The position numbers and the translations under genes are program-made. This document shows, in pieces, positions 44,483 through 56,338 of a stretch of 64,000 nt of DNA; positions within the stretch are counted from its first letter, which is position 1, and every line of letters begins with the position of its first letter. The notes beneath the pieces are model-generated. The model did not search any database and was not told where the DNA came from. It saw only the letters and a program-made list of their open reading frames with translations. The stretch spans positions 512,606 to 576,605 of the forward strand of contig CAMZMU010000013.1 in NCBI GenBank assembly GCA_947311845.1. The letters run 5' to 3'. Source of the stretch: Poa pratensis. Lineage: Eukaryota > Streptophyta > Magnoliopsida > Poales > Poaceae.

Positions 44483-46337
44483 TTGCAAGAAAAATCCAGA
44501 TAACTACATATGCTATTCAGATGCTTTTGGGCTGCCTCGTGGAAAAAACTCTCCTCCCAGGCCATCAGATAATGGGTATGATGAGGCCGTGATGAAGCTG
44601 AAGGAAGAGCTTGGTATACCTAGGAACAAGAACATAAATACCGATGTTCTTGGGGAAAGCTTGAACAGCTTGTGGAAGACAAAGATAAAGATGAGTTGGC
44701 CATGAAGGTCTTTGGCCTCATAATGTATATGAAGTTTATTTGTCCTGGGTACTCTGTTCGTGTTTCGAGGGAGGCTCCTATGGTCCAGGAAAAGAGTATT
44801 GCTGAACTTATCGATTGTGATTTGTGTCAGCTCCTTGTGGATGAGCTAAAGCGCGCAGTTATCAATTGGTAGAAAGCTGGTGCAGAATGGAGAGCACTCC
44901 CAGGATGCTGCATTGCTCCTCTCCTTATTTATCTGGATGTTCTTCATCATCGCAATATGAACAAGAAGGATAATCGCACTCCCCGTGCCCTCTTTTTTGA
45001 TCCATTGGATCTTAGTGAACTTGCAAAGCAGGACCTCTTGTTTATAGGGACAGAGGATCCTATAACATGGATTTTTGGGAAACTACCGGTGAGCGTTGTC
45101 ATGCTTTGGTTAGATTGCATTATCTAGCTTGTATGAATTTTAAGATTTTCATTCTCATTGCATTTTGTATGTTTTTTTCTTCTTTTGTTTATTCTTTTCC
45201 AGTGGAAGAAACCATCTGAGATAATTTACATTGAACCTATCTCAAACGTGTCAGTTCCCTCTTTCCCGTCATCGCTTAAGACGTCGCCGCTTAAGCGCAG
45301 TGCTGCCTGCTCTTCGGGTGAACCTTCCAGCAAGCGTATCTTGACATGAAGTACCAGTGCAGCAGGTGTTCAAGCTGAAGTCAGCGGCATCAATGTTTAT
45401 GCCAATTTATTCAGTAGCTTTGAACATCATCTTTCAGCGACGCTAGAGTTGTCTTCTCAATTCCCTACAACTTGCACTCGTCTGAGCTTTACATCTGGAC
45501 TGCTACCATCTGGACACAGTTTTGACCACGAAGCTATGAAGGGAGATCTGGATTTGGAAGCTAACAACATTGCTCAAATGCAAAGTGGCCTCTCACAGTT
45601 GCACACTACATTGTTGATGTTAAAGTCTATGCAAGATAATCGGTGCAAACCTTATGAGGAAGAGGCCCAACATTACCTTGATGATATGAAGAAGGCAGAC
45701 GATAGAGGTGCCCACCAAATGCATGATACTGTTAAAACTGTGAGTTGTACCTTCACCTTTTTGTATATCTGCTTATGTTTTTAGTTTCTTTTGGCCCTTT
45801 TGAACTCCTCTAATTGTTATTCTTTTGATTTTTTCTACTTTTTAGGCTAATAATGAAGATGCGGCTGTTCAATCCCCAACTCGGTCCCCTACTATTGTTG
45901 CTGATAGTCCTGAGTCTCCACCTATTGATAGTGCTAAAACTGTGTCAGATGATCCTCAGCCTGAGGCGACAAGCGGCGGTCCACTTGCAGACATTGGATC
46001 ACATCCATCAGTTGATGTAGACTCATTCCCATCTGATCCTATTGTGGAGGAGCCTAAACATGTGCAAGAGGCTTCAGGAGAAGATGCTGATGTGTAGCCT
46101 GATGCTGCTACTTGTATACCTGGAGGAGAAACTGCTATTGTGCAGCCTGACGCTGCAACTGATTTACTTCAGGGAGAAGCTGTAGATGCGCAAATAGATG
46201 AGAAGGAGATGCAATCCGAACCTGATGCAGTGGATGCCATCATCACGCCAAGTTCTCCCAGTCAAGATATAGGCAAGAACCATGAAGTCCATCTTATAAG
46301 AAACTTTATAATTTTAGTATTGCCTTTTAAAGATTCC
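44483..46337 (+). pseudogene. 3' half of the split multi-exon gene
   Basis: Exon sequence resumes directly after the insertion. Readable segments are SDNGYDEAVMKLKEELGIP and DELAMKVFGLIMYMKFICPG (44680-44760), then WRALPGCCIAPLLIYLDVLH. The exon ends at 45088 (CCG/GTGAGC), with an intron to 45202. Exon 45203-45739 is followed by an intron to 45845, then an exon from 45846. The last exons encode Ser/Pro- and acid-rich text. Frameshifts lie near 44530 and 44655, and stops at 44870, 45347-45349 and 46096-46098. The gene is dead and its 3' end is cut by the Athila LTR at 46338; any rest lies beyond the window. Confidence 0.6.
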
Positions 46338-47700
46338 TGATGCATCCAAAATGCATCTACTTTTCCAAGCACTTTGCCTCATAATTTGCTCCGGAATCTT
46401 CCCATATTTGAATAAAACTGCTGAATCTGACGCTGTTTCTAGCAAAGTCTCTTTTCTGGCTATTTCTGCAGGAAATAAAATCGGGGAAAATTACCACGTC
46501 AATTTTTATGGAAAAGAAGGACAATGGACAAAAGATGGACACGAGGAAGCACTCGAGGGCCAAATGGGTGGGTCCCACGCGGCCCCTGTACCTGGCCGCG
46601 TGGGCCCAGCCCAAATGGGCCTCAGGTGCCGCCTCGCCTTCGGTCTTCGACGTACCCCCTCATATATACGAAAAGTTGCTTGCCCTAGTAGGAGAGGAGC
46701 TTTCGCGAAACAGAACGCCGCCACCATCATGATCTTCGTTTCGGGGACAGATTGATCCAGGATTTCTCCTCTGGTGGAGGGATCCGGAGACCTTCTTCAC
46801 CGCCATCTTCACCGCCTTCATCTCCATCGACCATGAGCTCCCTCTCCATCACCATGTGTGAGTAGTCCGCTGTAGGCATGTGAGGTGGATGGGGATTGGA
46901 TGAGATTGATCATGTAATGCTACCCGTTGTTCGGGATTTTAGGGTTTTATCTTGAGGATGCTTTTGTATTGTGTTGATGCACTCTTGCTATGTTTAATGC
47001 TTGCTACTAGGGCCCGAGTGGCATGATTTCAGTACTGAACTTATATTGCCCCATCATATATTTGAGTTTGGTATTTATCTGCAAAGTGTATCACCTGCTA
47101 TTATGTTGAACCTGCGAACCCTAAACGTGACATATAGGGAAAACAAGGGGGAGATGTTTTAGTCTGAGGATTCTATGTGTTCATGAAGTGTTAATGCATT
47201 GTTCTGGTCTATTCGAAAGGGTAGACCTTAATTACCTGTAGTTCCAAGTTGGCCCCGGTGAAATGGGCAGGTTGGACAATAGATGTTGTGCATATTCTCT
47301 TGGTTAGTACGCACAACTAAATATGGAATACATACCTACATATATCGGAGTTAGAGATAGGTCCCATTGTTATTTGTTTCTTATTATATGATCAATCTCA
47401 TTCTTGCAACACCCCGCTATCACCTCATGCCTACGTTTTGAATCTCTGAGTTACACTTTCACTTTTTCCGGTGAAAACTGGGAAACACTTGTTCATTGCT
47501 ACTGTTCTGCTTGTTACTTGAATCATACTACTGCCATCACTATTACTGCTGCAAGTTATTGATATACAGGTGTGGTTGAGAGTGACGCCTCAATTGCCAA
47601 GGTCTTATTGATATTCTTGTGTTCCCATCGAGTCGAACTATAAATTTGGGTAATACTTTCCAACGAAGACTTCAGCGATCCCCTATACTTGTGGGTATCA
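46338..47700 (+). repeat. 5' LTR of Athila-type element
   Basis: The 1,363-bp LTR starts TGATGCATCCAAAATGCATC and ends CTTGTGGGTATCA, with a PBS eleven bases downstream. It includes the text GGTCCCACGCGGCCCCTGTA (near 46570), which partly recurs at about 50665. Confidence 0.8.
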
Positions 47701-47710
47701 AGACGTTTTC

Positions 47711-47729
47711 TGGCGCCGTTGCCGGGGAA
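47711..47729 (+). other. Primer-binding site, Athila type
   Basis: TGGCGCCGTTGCCGGGGAA is the primer-binding sequence characteristic of Athila elements, usually assigned to tRNA-Asp. Confidence 0.8.
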
Positions 47730-47791
47730 CCTAGCTTTATTGGTAAGACAACTTGTTATCATCTATTTGCTGCTTTTGCTTGTTCCAAACC

Positions 47792-50329
47792 ATGGGAAAG
47801 GAAAAGACTACTCTGAAGGAAGTGAGGCCTTCAACTACTCGCGGAGGTACGGATTTGCCAAGTAGGCTAAACTTTTCACCTAATGTTGCTTCTGCTGTTG
47901 CTCCTAAGAAAAGAGGAAAGGTTTTATCTAGTTCACCATTGTCTAAAATGTCTACTAGTAATGAAAATGATTTATTATGTGGTAGCATAGACAAAGAAGT
48001 GACACCTGAAACATCTGAGATAACTGAAACACCTGAAAATGTGGAATTTGAGTTAGAAGATAATGAATACTGTGATGGTGAGTTTGAAACTTCTTCTGAG
48101 GAAGAGGAGGCATTTACTATGGCTTTTATGAATTCTGACTTTGATAAATTGGATAAACTTGATAGCTATACAAATTCTCCTCTTGATGGATATTTTCCTA
48201 TTACTGAGAAAATGAATGCTCCTGCTATTAAAATTAAAGATAAAGATTATGAGTTTAGTGTTGATCCTGAAATAATTGAAAAAGCTGAAAAATATAAGTT
48301 TTATGGTAGACAGGATGAGTTTCCTTTTGAACACATTGCTGTCTTGCATGACTTATCTGTTTTATTTGGTAAAGATGAAATCCATCAACGCTACTATTTC
48401 TTAAAGTTGTTTCCTTTTACTTTGGGAGGAAGTGCTAAAACTTGGTATAATCGTTTAGAACCTGGATGTATTACTAGCAAGGAAGAATGTTTGCAGGTAT
48501 TCTATAATAAGTATTTCCCTGCTGATAAGATTCATGGTTTGACTGTCGAGATCAGCAACTTTTCACAGAAAGAGAAGGAGGATTTACCCCAAGCTTGGGG
48601 GAGGTATAGTAAGATGGTTAGGAAATGTCCTACCCATGGCTTCAAGAGTAATGAAATACTTGATATATTTTACAATGGTCTAACCGAAAACACCAGAGGC
48701 TATCTTGATGGTATTGCAGGTAATGTTTTCAGGGAAAGGACCGTTGATGAAGCAACTAAGCTATTGGAGACTATCTCTAGGAATTATGAAGACTGGAATA
48801 TTGAAGAGATATTTCCGGAAAAGAAAAGAGGCATGCTCAAATTGGATAACGAAACAATGAAAGAAGCTTCCAAGGCTATTAAAGAGAAGGGAATTAAAAC
48901 CTCTCATCTTAAGGAATTATCTGAAATGGGTGTTAAACTTCCTGATGATCAACCCTGTTTTCCAATTCAAGTCAATGCTATTAGCTCCATAAAAGGCAAT
49001 GAAAAGGTAACACCTCCTGTTGATGTATCCTACATGAATGATTTTTCTTATCATCATAATCCTGAGGAGCATAATATTAGAATGACTATTATGGAGAACT
49101 CTCACAAAATTAAATCTCTTCGATAAAGTTTACATGCTAGTGTGGAAGAGGTAAAAAGAATTGTTAAACACTGTGAGATGATGAATAATCAAGTTGAACA
49201 AATGGTTTCTCTTCAAAATCAATTGTATGAAAGTCTTATGGTGAAGAAACAGGTTTGTGGAGTTAATACTAGGGGAGGTGCAAGTACTCAGGATCCTGAT
49301 TTTCCTGAAGGCCATCCCAAGAGAAAATAACAAGAAGCTCTCAAGAAGAAATCTTCTGCAGGAAAATCTCCCAATGAAAACAAGGACATTGATGACTCTG
49401 AAGAGCAAGATAAGGATATTTCTATTTCTGATGCTGAGACTGAAGATAATAATAATGAAGAAGAAGACCCTCCACCACCTACTGAGAAGAATAAGAAGAA
49501 GAGCCATCCTAATCCACAAAGAGGTAAAGATAGGGATCCATGGGTACAAAAACCCATACCATATCCCCAAGAGGTAATAAAAACTTTGGATGATGCTGGA
49601 TTTGAGAAATTCTTTGAGTTGATTAAGTCTTTGTGTTTGCAAATTCCTCTTGTTGATGCTATTAAAATCCCTCCATATTCCAAATACATGAAAGACATTG
49701 TGACTAATAAAAGAAAGATTCCTACTGATGCAATAACTGCTATGCTTGCTGAATATTCCTTCAAAGGGAAAATGCCTGAAAAACGTGGTGATCCTGGTAT
49801 TCCAACTATTCCTTGTCATATTAAAGAAACTTATGTGAAATATGCTCTATGTGACTTAGGAGCTGGTGTTAGTGTTATGCCTTTTTCATTATATAAGAAA
49901 CTTAACCTAAACAAATTGGTTCCAACTGAAGTATCATTACAAATGGCTGATAAATCAACTGCAGTGCCTATTGGAATATGTGAGGATGTCCCTATCTCTA
50001 TTGCTAATGTGTTAATCCCTACAGACTTTGTTGTGTTAGAAATGCCTGAAGATGATAATTTGTCTATTATTCTTGGAAGACCCTTTTTAAACACTGCAGG
50101 GGCTGTTATAAATTGCACTGAGAGCAAGGTAACATTCAATGTCAAGGGAAATGAGCACACTATCTATTTTCCTAAGAAGAAATCTGTTACTATGGTAAGC
50201 CAGAGTGTGAACTCCATTAAAAGGAATACTCTTATAATAGGAAGCTTTGAGATTGCATTGCCACCTCCTGAACCAAAATTTGCTATCTTAATGATTGGAA
50301 CTATTCCAATCAAATATGAGGTGACTTGA
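47792..50329 (+). pseudogene. Athila gag-protease frame with two nonsense codons
   Basis: One frame of 846 codons runs from MGKEKTTLKEVRPS to the TGA at 50329 with no frameshift. Only two TAA codons interrupt it (49124-49126 and 49328-49330). The gag core has LKLFPFTLGGSAKTWYNRLE and RKCPTHGFKSNEILDIFYNG. An acidic/Lys-rich linker (DAETEDNNNEEEDPPPP) is followed by the protease with CDLGAGVSVMPFSLYKKL, where the usual D-S/T-G triad reads DLG as in Athila. IILGRPFLNTAGAVINC closes the protease fold. No reverse transcriptase follows. The small number of stops suggests a fairly recent loss. Confidence 0.85.
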
Positions 50330-50699
50330 AATTGCTCAGAATACATATAAAATAAAGAATCATGTATTATATCTTTTGCATATTATTAATGAGACTTGAT
50401 CAACCTCATTACAAATATGAAAATGATGCAAACTTGATTCCCATAAAAATTGCTTTGAATGTTTGATTTCATTTATTCTAGAATTTTTAGATTATTTGCA
50501 TGAGCATAATTATTTCAAAGTGCAGAAATTCCAGAAATGTAGTTTGAAAAATTCTGTTCAGAAAATTTTCTCGAAAAATTCCAGAAAAATTTGGAAGTAA
50601 GTTATTTTACCAGAGGAACTAACAGCCAAAAGGGAGACACCAGAGGGCCACCAGGGCCCAAAAGGGGGTGTCCCACGCGGCCATAGTACCTGGCCACGT
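50330..50699 (+). other. Non-coding Athila-type sequence with an LTR-like fragment
   Basis: AT-rich to about 50600, then GGGCCACCAGGGCCCAAAAG and TCCCACGCGGCCATAGTACC, which resemble part of the LTR near 46560. It may be a fragment of another Athila-family LTR or the region before the 3' LTR. The last five bases, CACGT, would be the target duplication of the next element. Confidence 0.45.
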
Positions 50700-51675
50700 T
50701 GTAACATCCCAAAATTATTAATCTGTATTATTATAGCAAAAATGAGAGCCAACAAAAACTTTTGTTGAGTTTATGTGTTGTTTGTTAATTGTTGCTTGTG
50801 GTAATTACTTCTTGTTGTTTGTGTTGCTTGTTTGCTTGAAATTAATAGAAAGAAAATGCAAAAGCAAAAGTGAAACAAGAAAAATAAAAGTGACAAATAA
50901 GAAACTCAATAATGTTCCAAACAAAATTCAGAGGAATGGTATATGAAACCTCTCATTTACATTCTTATTACTTATCTCTTCCAAATAATATTTTACACCT
51001 ATTTTAAAATTCAAAAATAAAAACAATTGAAATAGAACAAAATGCCATAAATAAATCCCTATGAAAGAAAATGATTCAAAACATTTTAGTTTGCAAAGCC
51101 AAATTTTGTGGAGCTTCTACATGTTATGGGGAGGCCCCACAATTATTTGCAAATTTTTCTAAAAAGTTTAAGTGCCCTAAATAAATCCTAGAAAAGCTAC
51201 TGGACTAAATAAATCTTGTGAGGAGCTTCTACATGTTATGGGGGGTTTTGGCAAAAATGCCATCGTCCACCTCTCTCCCTCGCCCCGACGCGCACCGCCG
51301 TGTCGCCGTGGCACGCCTCGCTGTTTTCCTGGCCGCCCAGGCCCCCCCTGCTCACGCTCGTCCACGCCATCGAACCTCTGCAGCCTCTGCGCCGCAGAGG
51401 AGAGCTCTCAAGCGCTCTCCCTCGCCTTAACGCCGCTCTGCCCCCCCCCCTCTGCATCGCCGTGGCAGCCGCGGCGAAGCCGGCCCAAATTCGAGCACCT
51501 CTCTGCTCCTCGACACGCCGCGCTTGGCCGAGACCTTCTAGAACGAACCCGGACCCCGGTAAACACCACGACGCCACGATCCCCTGCACCTCCGCCGCGG
51601 AATCGAGAAAAAGGGTGCCGCGGGCGCGCCATGGACCTCGCCGTGAACCGCGACCACCGTGGACCGCCCTCGCGC

Positions 51676-51681
51676 TATAAA
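51676..51681 (+). promoter_or_regulatory. LTR TATA box
   Basis: GCGCTATAAAGCCACCCC, about 976 bp into the LTR, is conserved in the other LTR copies (61620 on plus, 22994 on minus). Confidence 0.65.
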
Positions 51682-53146
51682 GCCACCCCGAGCCCCTCTG
51701 GACACTCCACACCATCCCCACTCCCTCACTGCCCCCTCTCGACTCGTCGTGCACCGCCAGGAGGGCGTGCTCTGCCGCAGCCTCGCCGCAGTTGAGGTCG
51801 AGCACGGCCGCGATGCCACACTCTCCCATTCTCTCCTTCCTGGCCCGTACTCTCTTCCTTAGCAACACCGCACTCACCCGAGCCCTTTTTCCCTCTTTTT
51901 CGTGCACAGACGCGACCGCAGGAGCTCGCCGGAGTTCGTTGCCGTGGCCGTGGAAGTCCGACGCCTCGCCGTCGCCGCTGCACGCCGTCCCAGCAAGTGA
52001 AACTCGCGCCACGACCTTCCCCGAGCCTCCGCCGTCGATTCACGTCATCACCGCCGTCTGCCGTGCCCTCTAGGTGAGGTTTCTGTCCACCTCGCCGTCG
52101 CCGGAGCCTCGGCGCCGCCCAGAAATGGTCGTCGCCGTTGCCTTTGAACACGGGCCGTTGGATCTAAATCCAACGGCAGCGTAACGCTTCGCTGTAGCCA
52201 GCCGCTGACGGGCTGACCCCACCCGTCAGCATTTTAATCATTTCCCCGCGTTCGCTGAGTCGCTGACGAGTGGACCCCACCCGTCAGATTTCTCAGCATT
52301 ATCCAGAATAGTAAACTTTTCGAATTTAAATCTCTCTGTGAAATCAGTACTGGATCCAACTTTGAAATTCAATATCTCAAGATTTAGGAATCCAAATAAA
52401 TCAAACTCAATTGTTCTGGAAAGCTTATTAAATGTTTAACCAACCCAATTGGATTCATTCCATTTAATTAAATAAATAAAAAGTATTATTAAAAATACTA
52501 CAGAAGGTTTAAATTCTAAACTTGTTTTTTTGATACTCTGTTAGTCCAAATAATTCCAAACCAATTTTGTTAGCTTAGTACTGCCTTGTATTAGCTTCCC
52601 TAATTTTGGTAGAATTAATGGTGCAGTAGGATTTGTTTAGTACAAAGTTGAAGTTTTAAACACCCTTCTGCACTCAAACATTTAAATATGTTTAATGGTT
52701 GACCCAAATGAACTAGGACCAATTTTGTTAGATCACATTTAGCCATGTTTAGTTACCCCTAAAAGGATTTAATTTTAGGATCAACAAACTTAATTGGTAA
52801 CTAAAACTTGATTATTAAGTTACTGGATTCAAACAAATATGTAGGGAGTTTAGTAACTCCAACTGAACCAAATCAAATTGTGTTGTCTTCTACACATCAG
52901 TAGCTTTCCATAGAATTTTAGTTTGTATTTTTGTGACCAACAGAACTCAAGTTATTGAATTAAACATGTTCCACAAGTTTCTGCCATAATGTTGAACATA
53001 AATAAATGATGTTTAAATTCAATTATTTGGAAACCAAATTGTATGGTTTGATGTGTGCAGTAGCTATGTGTGATGTTCATGATTGTTTGTTGAGATGATT
53101 GCTTGTATAGCTTAGTGATTGTTTGCATTGTTTGTTTATTAATTAG

Positions 53147-53227
53147 ACGAGAACGTTGTCGGATATATCGAGGAAGGAGAGTTTGCTGAAATTGAAGAAC
53201 AAGAGCAAGATCACTTTGCCAAGCAAG
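53147..53227 (+). other. Exon-like open segment inside the LTR
   Basis: An 81-bp open segment (GYIEEGEFAEIEEQEQDHFA) is bounded by an acceptor-like TTTATTAATTAG and a GC-type donor (CAAG/GCAAGC). It starts and ends in the same phase as the short acidic frame at 54354. It is unchanged in the 3' LTR (63094-63174) and absent from the shorter LTR at 21555-24024. Confidence 0.3.
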
Positions 53228-54353
53228 GCAAGCTATTCTCTGAGCTTGCACTACAAACATATGCATCTACTTTCATAACATGTTTTACTCTCAAAGCAAG
53301 ATTTATAAAACCCATTTCAAAAGTATATGGAAATTATTTTGCCACCTATGTAGAAATATAAGATAGTTATATCAAATTATAGGATGGGAAAAACAAATAT
53401 GGTTTGTTCAAAACTCCTTTGCAATTACTTATGAGTTTATGAAATCCGAGAGGTCGGTGTTGGAATGGTGAAATGGAAAATGATGATGTTTATGAAAAAT
53501 GCACAGTGTCCTAGTACTATGACAACCAATCTTAATCTGTGCGACCACATTTACCCCCATATGGGAACGGGGCTTAGTCATATAATTTGCTCTTATTAGT
53601 ATGGGATACCTCATCGACGGAGATGACTCCGTCATGCATGAGGGGATGGTTTGTGAACTCCCCTGACCTGGGTCCTCGCTCAAACTCTATGGAGAGATAA
53701 GGAGGAGGATTGAAGACTTCATAAATGTGGTCGCCGGGAAAAACATATGAGTCCTCACACTTAGGGTTGCCGACGGGGACCGGACTGAGTGTTGGTGGGA
53801 ATTATCATATGGGTAGGATCCTATACTAGCATGAGCAAAGGAGAGGCTAGGGTCGGTGGCTCAACTTCGCATACACCTTGTATGGCGGGACGTGGCTGAC
53901 ACGATGAGTTACCGGATGGGTGTGGGTTAAAAGCGTGCTACCTCTGCAGAGGGTCAAAACTATTCGAATAGCCGAGTCCTCGGATATGGACAATTGGGAG
54001 ACTGTCCTAGACCATGTGCAAGTTTTGGAAAAGCTTTTAAGTCTTAAAAGAAAATGAATTGGTGATGGTGTGTCACAACTATACCAAATGGAGTGGTATG
54101 AGTTGTTGGAATAAATGGACCATGGTGAGCCTGGTCAGGAAAAGGAAGGATTTTTGAGAAACAAATGAGATGGTGATTTCTTTTAAAGATAGTTATAAAA
54201 CTCTTCTTACCTTTTTCAATAAAGATATAGAGATGTTTTAAATAAATAAAAGTGATAAGTTAAATAAAACTAGTGCATACTCATGTTGGGGTAGTTTGCG
54301 AGTACATTCAAATGTACTCATATTGGTTTCGTCCCTGGCTATTGTCCTAGCCA

Positions 54354-54410
54354 GACTACGAGGAGGAGCACTACGCCGAGCAGGAGTATGGCGACTTCTA
54401 TGCGAACTAA
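54354..54410 (+). other. Conserved short acidic reading frame inside the LTR
   Basis: Encodes DYEEEHYAEQEYGDFYAN and a stop after the acceptor-like text TATTGTCCTAGCCAG. It is identical in protein to the copy at 21826-21882 despite two DNA differences. Confidence 0.4.
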
Positions 54411-54683
54411 GGATCTCCACAAGTCAGCTGCCTGTCGGGTCGTCATCGTTAGAATATGATGTCTACTACGCCGTAGCTTCCGCTGATATTTTGGTTTGGC
54501 CCATGAAGGCACCTATGTAAGAACTTGGTCTAAATGACCATTTATGTAAGACTTTTTATTCGGTATTGTAATGGATGTAAACTTTGGTATCCAATTCGGA
54601 TTATGTGCAACGACAGACTGATCACGGGATCGTTGTGTTAAGCATAATCGGGTATTTCGGACAGCTAGTCCGGGGTCCCCACA

Positions 54684-54977
54684 GACTTGGTATCAGAGCC
54701 ATCCTGACTTTAGGAAACCTTAGTTAGCATGGTCGTTTGTCAAATGTTACAAAAAGATGAATTTCTAAAAAGAAAGGAAAGAAGTATTTTGAAAACTGCT
54801 TATCTCCAATCCTCTTACTTATGAAAAATTTTACTCTCATTAAATATTACATTTTCCTTATCCTAAAATTTTGTACACCTCTCATTAAGCTTAAAATTTG
54901 ACTCACTTGTTGCCCTACTATATTAAAATTTTGATATACTTGTCACCTAACACTTAAAATTTTGCTTAAAAATGTAG
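54684..54977 (+). other. Leader with Met-tRNA primer-binding site
   Basis: TGGTATCAGAGCC starts at 54688, four bases after the LTR. AT-rich untranslated leader follows up to the extra ORF. Confidence 0.85.
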
Positions 54978-55833
54978 ATGGCACTCCATTGGACCGAGTT
55001 CGTTCAGCTGGAGAAGGACAGCAAGTTGACGTTTGAGAGGGACTTGTTCGAGTTGACCAAGCTGTTAGGTCGCCCCGCTCCAGAGTTTGAGGGAGCTCAG
55101 ATTGATGTTCACGGTGTCGGAAGGCTGAGCTGGCTCATCAGTCGTCAGTTCGCAGGAACATCAAGTCTCCCAGTTCCAGGACTCATCTTCACCACCAAGG
55201 AGGCCACCTGGGTTGATGGTCTCTGTACTGCTACACAGAGGATGCTAGCCCGACTTTGTGAGGAGCACAAGGCGGAGTTAGTAGACTCCCGTTTCCGGTT
55301 CTACGGGAGGCGCAACTGCGACGGACACCCTACTCCTTCCCCTTACCACCCGATGTTTGGGAGCTACATCATGGACATGGAGATCTTACTTCAGTGCACT
55401 CAGGATGATCTGTTGCGCACTAGGATTCAGCTCACTTTGACCGCGAGTCGCTCGTTGAGCTTCGCGAGAACGAGGTGAAGCTGATGGAGGAGAAGGTCGC
55501 TCTTCTCAGGAAGAGGGCCCAGCTGAGGAGGACTATCGTGAAGCTCCGCAAGAAGGTGGCGGAGCAGGACGGGCTGATTGAGGATCTAGAGCACCATACT
55601 GACGAGATGGAGGAGGAGGGCGAGGATCTCCGCAAGGAGAACAACGCTTTCCTCAGTGACGATGATGACTTCGTGGAGGAGATGGACTGTGAGGAGGAGG
55701 ATGATGAGGAGGAGTTAGTTGACGAGGAGGAGGAGCCACTCGAGGCAGTTCTCGAGGACGAGGAGGAGGATCCCGAGGAGCCACCTACCAGTCAGATGCT
55801 GACGTGTTAGAGCTGGAGGTTCCACCTCAGTAG
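54978..55833 (+). pseudogene. Extra ORF upstream of gag, frameshifted copy
   Basis: Homologous over its whole length to the intact 296-codon ORF at 20362-21252: same start (MALHWTEFVQLEKDSKLTFE), same coiled-coil region (RRTIVKLRKKVAEQDGLIED) and acidic tail, same final residues before TAG at 55831. Frame changes lie near 55140-55190, 55430-55475 and 55785, each by one or two bases. It lies between leader and gag, so it would be translated first from the genomic RNA. Function unknown. Confidence 0.75.
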
Positions 55834-56141
55834 GCGAGTGACTTGATCACTACCGCAGGATTAGGTTGACCCCTATCGCTAGTCGAGTCGTAGTAGTGGT
55901 TCTTTTGGAAACCAGATGCTATGTATCTAGATGTAAGGTGATGTTGTAAGCTTGATGTTGTAAGCTTGTTGTTGATGTGAACTCCTTGATGTGATGTTGT
56001 GAAATATAAGTATGTTTGTCTTGTTTAAATCTGTGTGAAATATTTTCATATAATCCTTAAATTAATCAACCACTTGCGAAATCGTCTTTTCCCTTAGTCG
56101 AACTTTTCTTGCCTTGCCTCTTATACCCGGTGTGCTTCAGG
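55834..56141 (+). other. Spacer between extra ORF and gag
   Basis: AT-rich, no ORF of note. The words AAGCTTGATGTTGTAAGCTT form a short direct repeat near 55948. Confidence 0.6.
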
Positions 56142-56301
56142 ATGCCGCCCCGTCGCGACAATACGGAGGATCAGGATCAGCACCACCACCACCGGACCCA
56201 ACCCCCGCCCAACTTCTCGCGCTTATCATGGAGGAACGTGAAAATGCCCGGCAGGAGCGCCAGGCTCATCTCGTTGCCCTGCAACAACTCGCAGCCGCTA
56301 T

Positions 56302-56338
<37 letters not shown>

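Larger units (their letters stand above)
46338..50699 (+). mobile_element. Athila-type gypsy element, 5' part (LTR, gag, protease)
   Basis: 5' LTR 46338-47700, PBS 47711-47729, one gag-protease frame 47792-50329, then non-coding sequence up to 50699 where another gypsy element is inserted. No RT or integrase follows in the window; either they are absent (non-autonomous family) or they lie beyond 64000. The bases before the LTR, ATTCC, would be the target duplication. Confidence 0.8.
50700..54683 (+). repeat. 5' LTR, 3,984 bp, of Tekay-like element
   Basis: Starts TGTAACATCCC and ends GGGGTCCCCACA. AT-rich to 51240, then a GC-rich tract (51240-52150) holding the TATA box, then AT-rich sequence with intron-like features, then a conserved last kilobase. 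The ORFs in the GC-rich tract cross the TATA box and shift frame between the two LTRs, so they are not called genes. Confidence 0.92.

Noticed and set aside
51236..52151. Long ORFs on both strands in the 5' LTR GC-rich tract
   Set aside because: They cross the TATA box and shift frame relative to the nearly identical 3' LTR.
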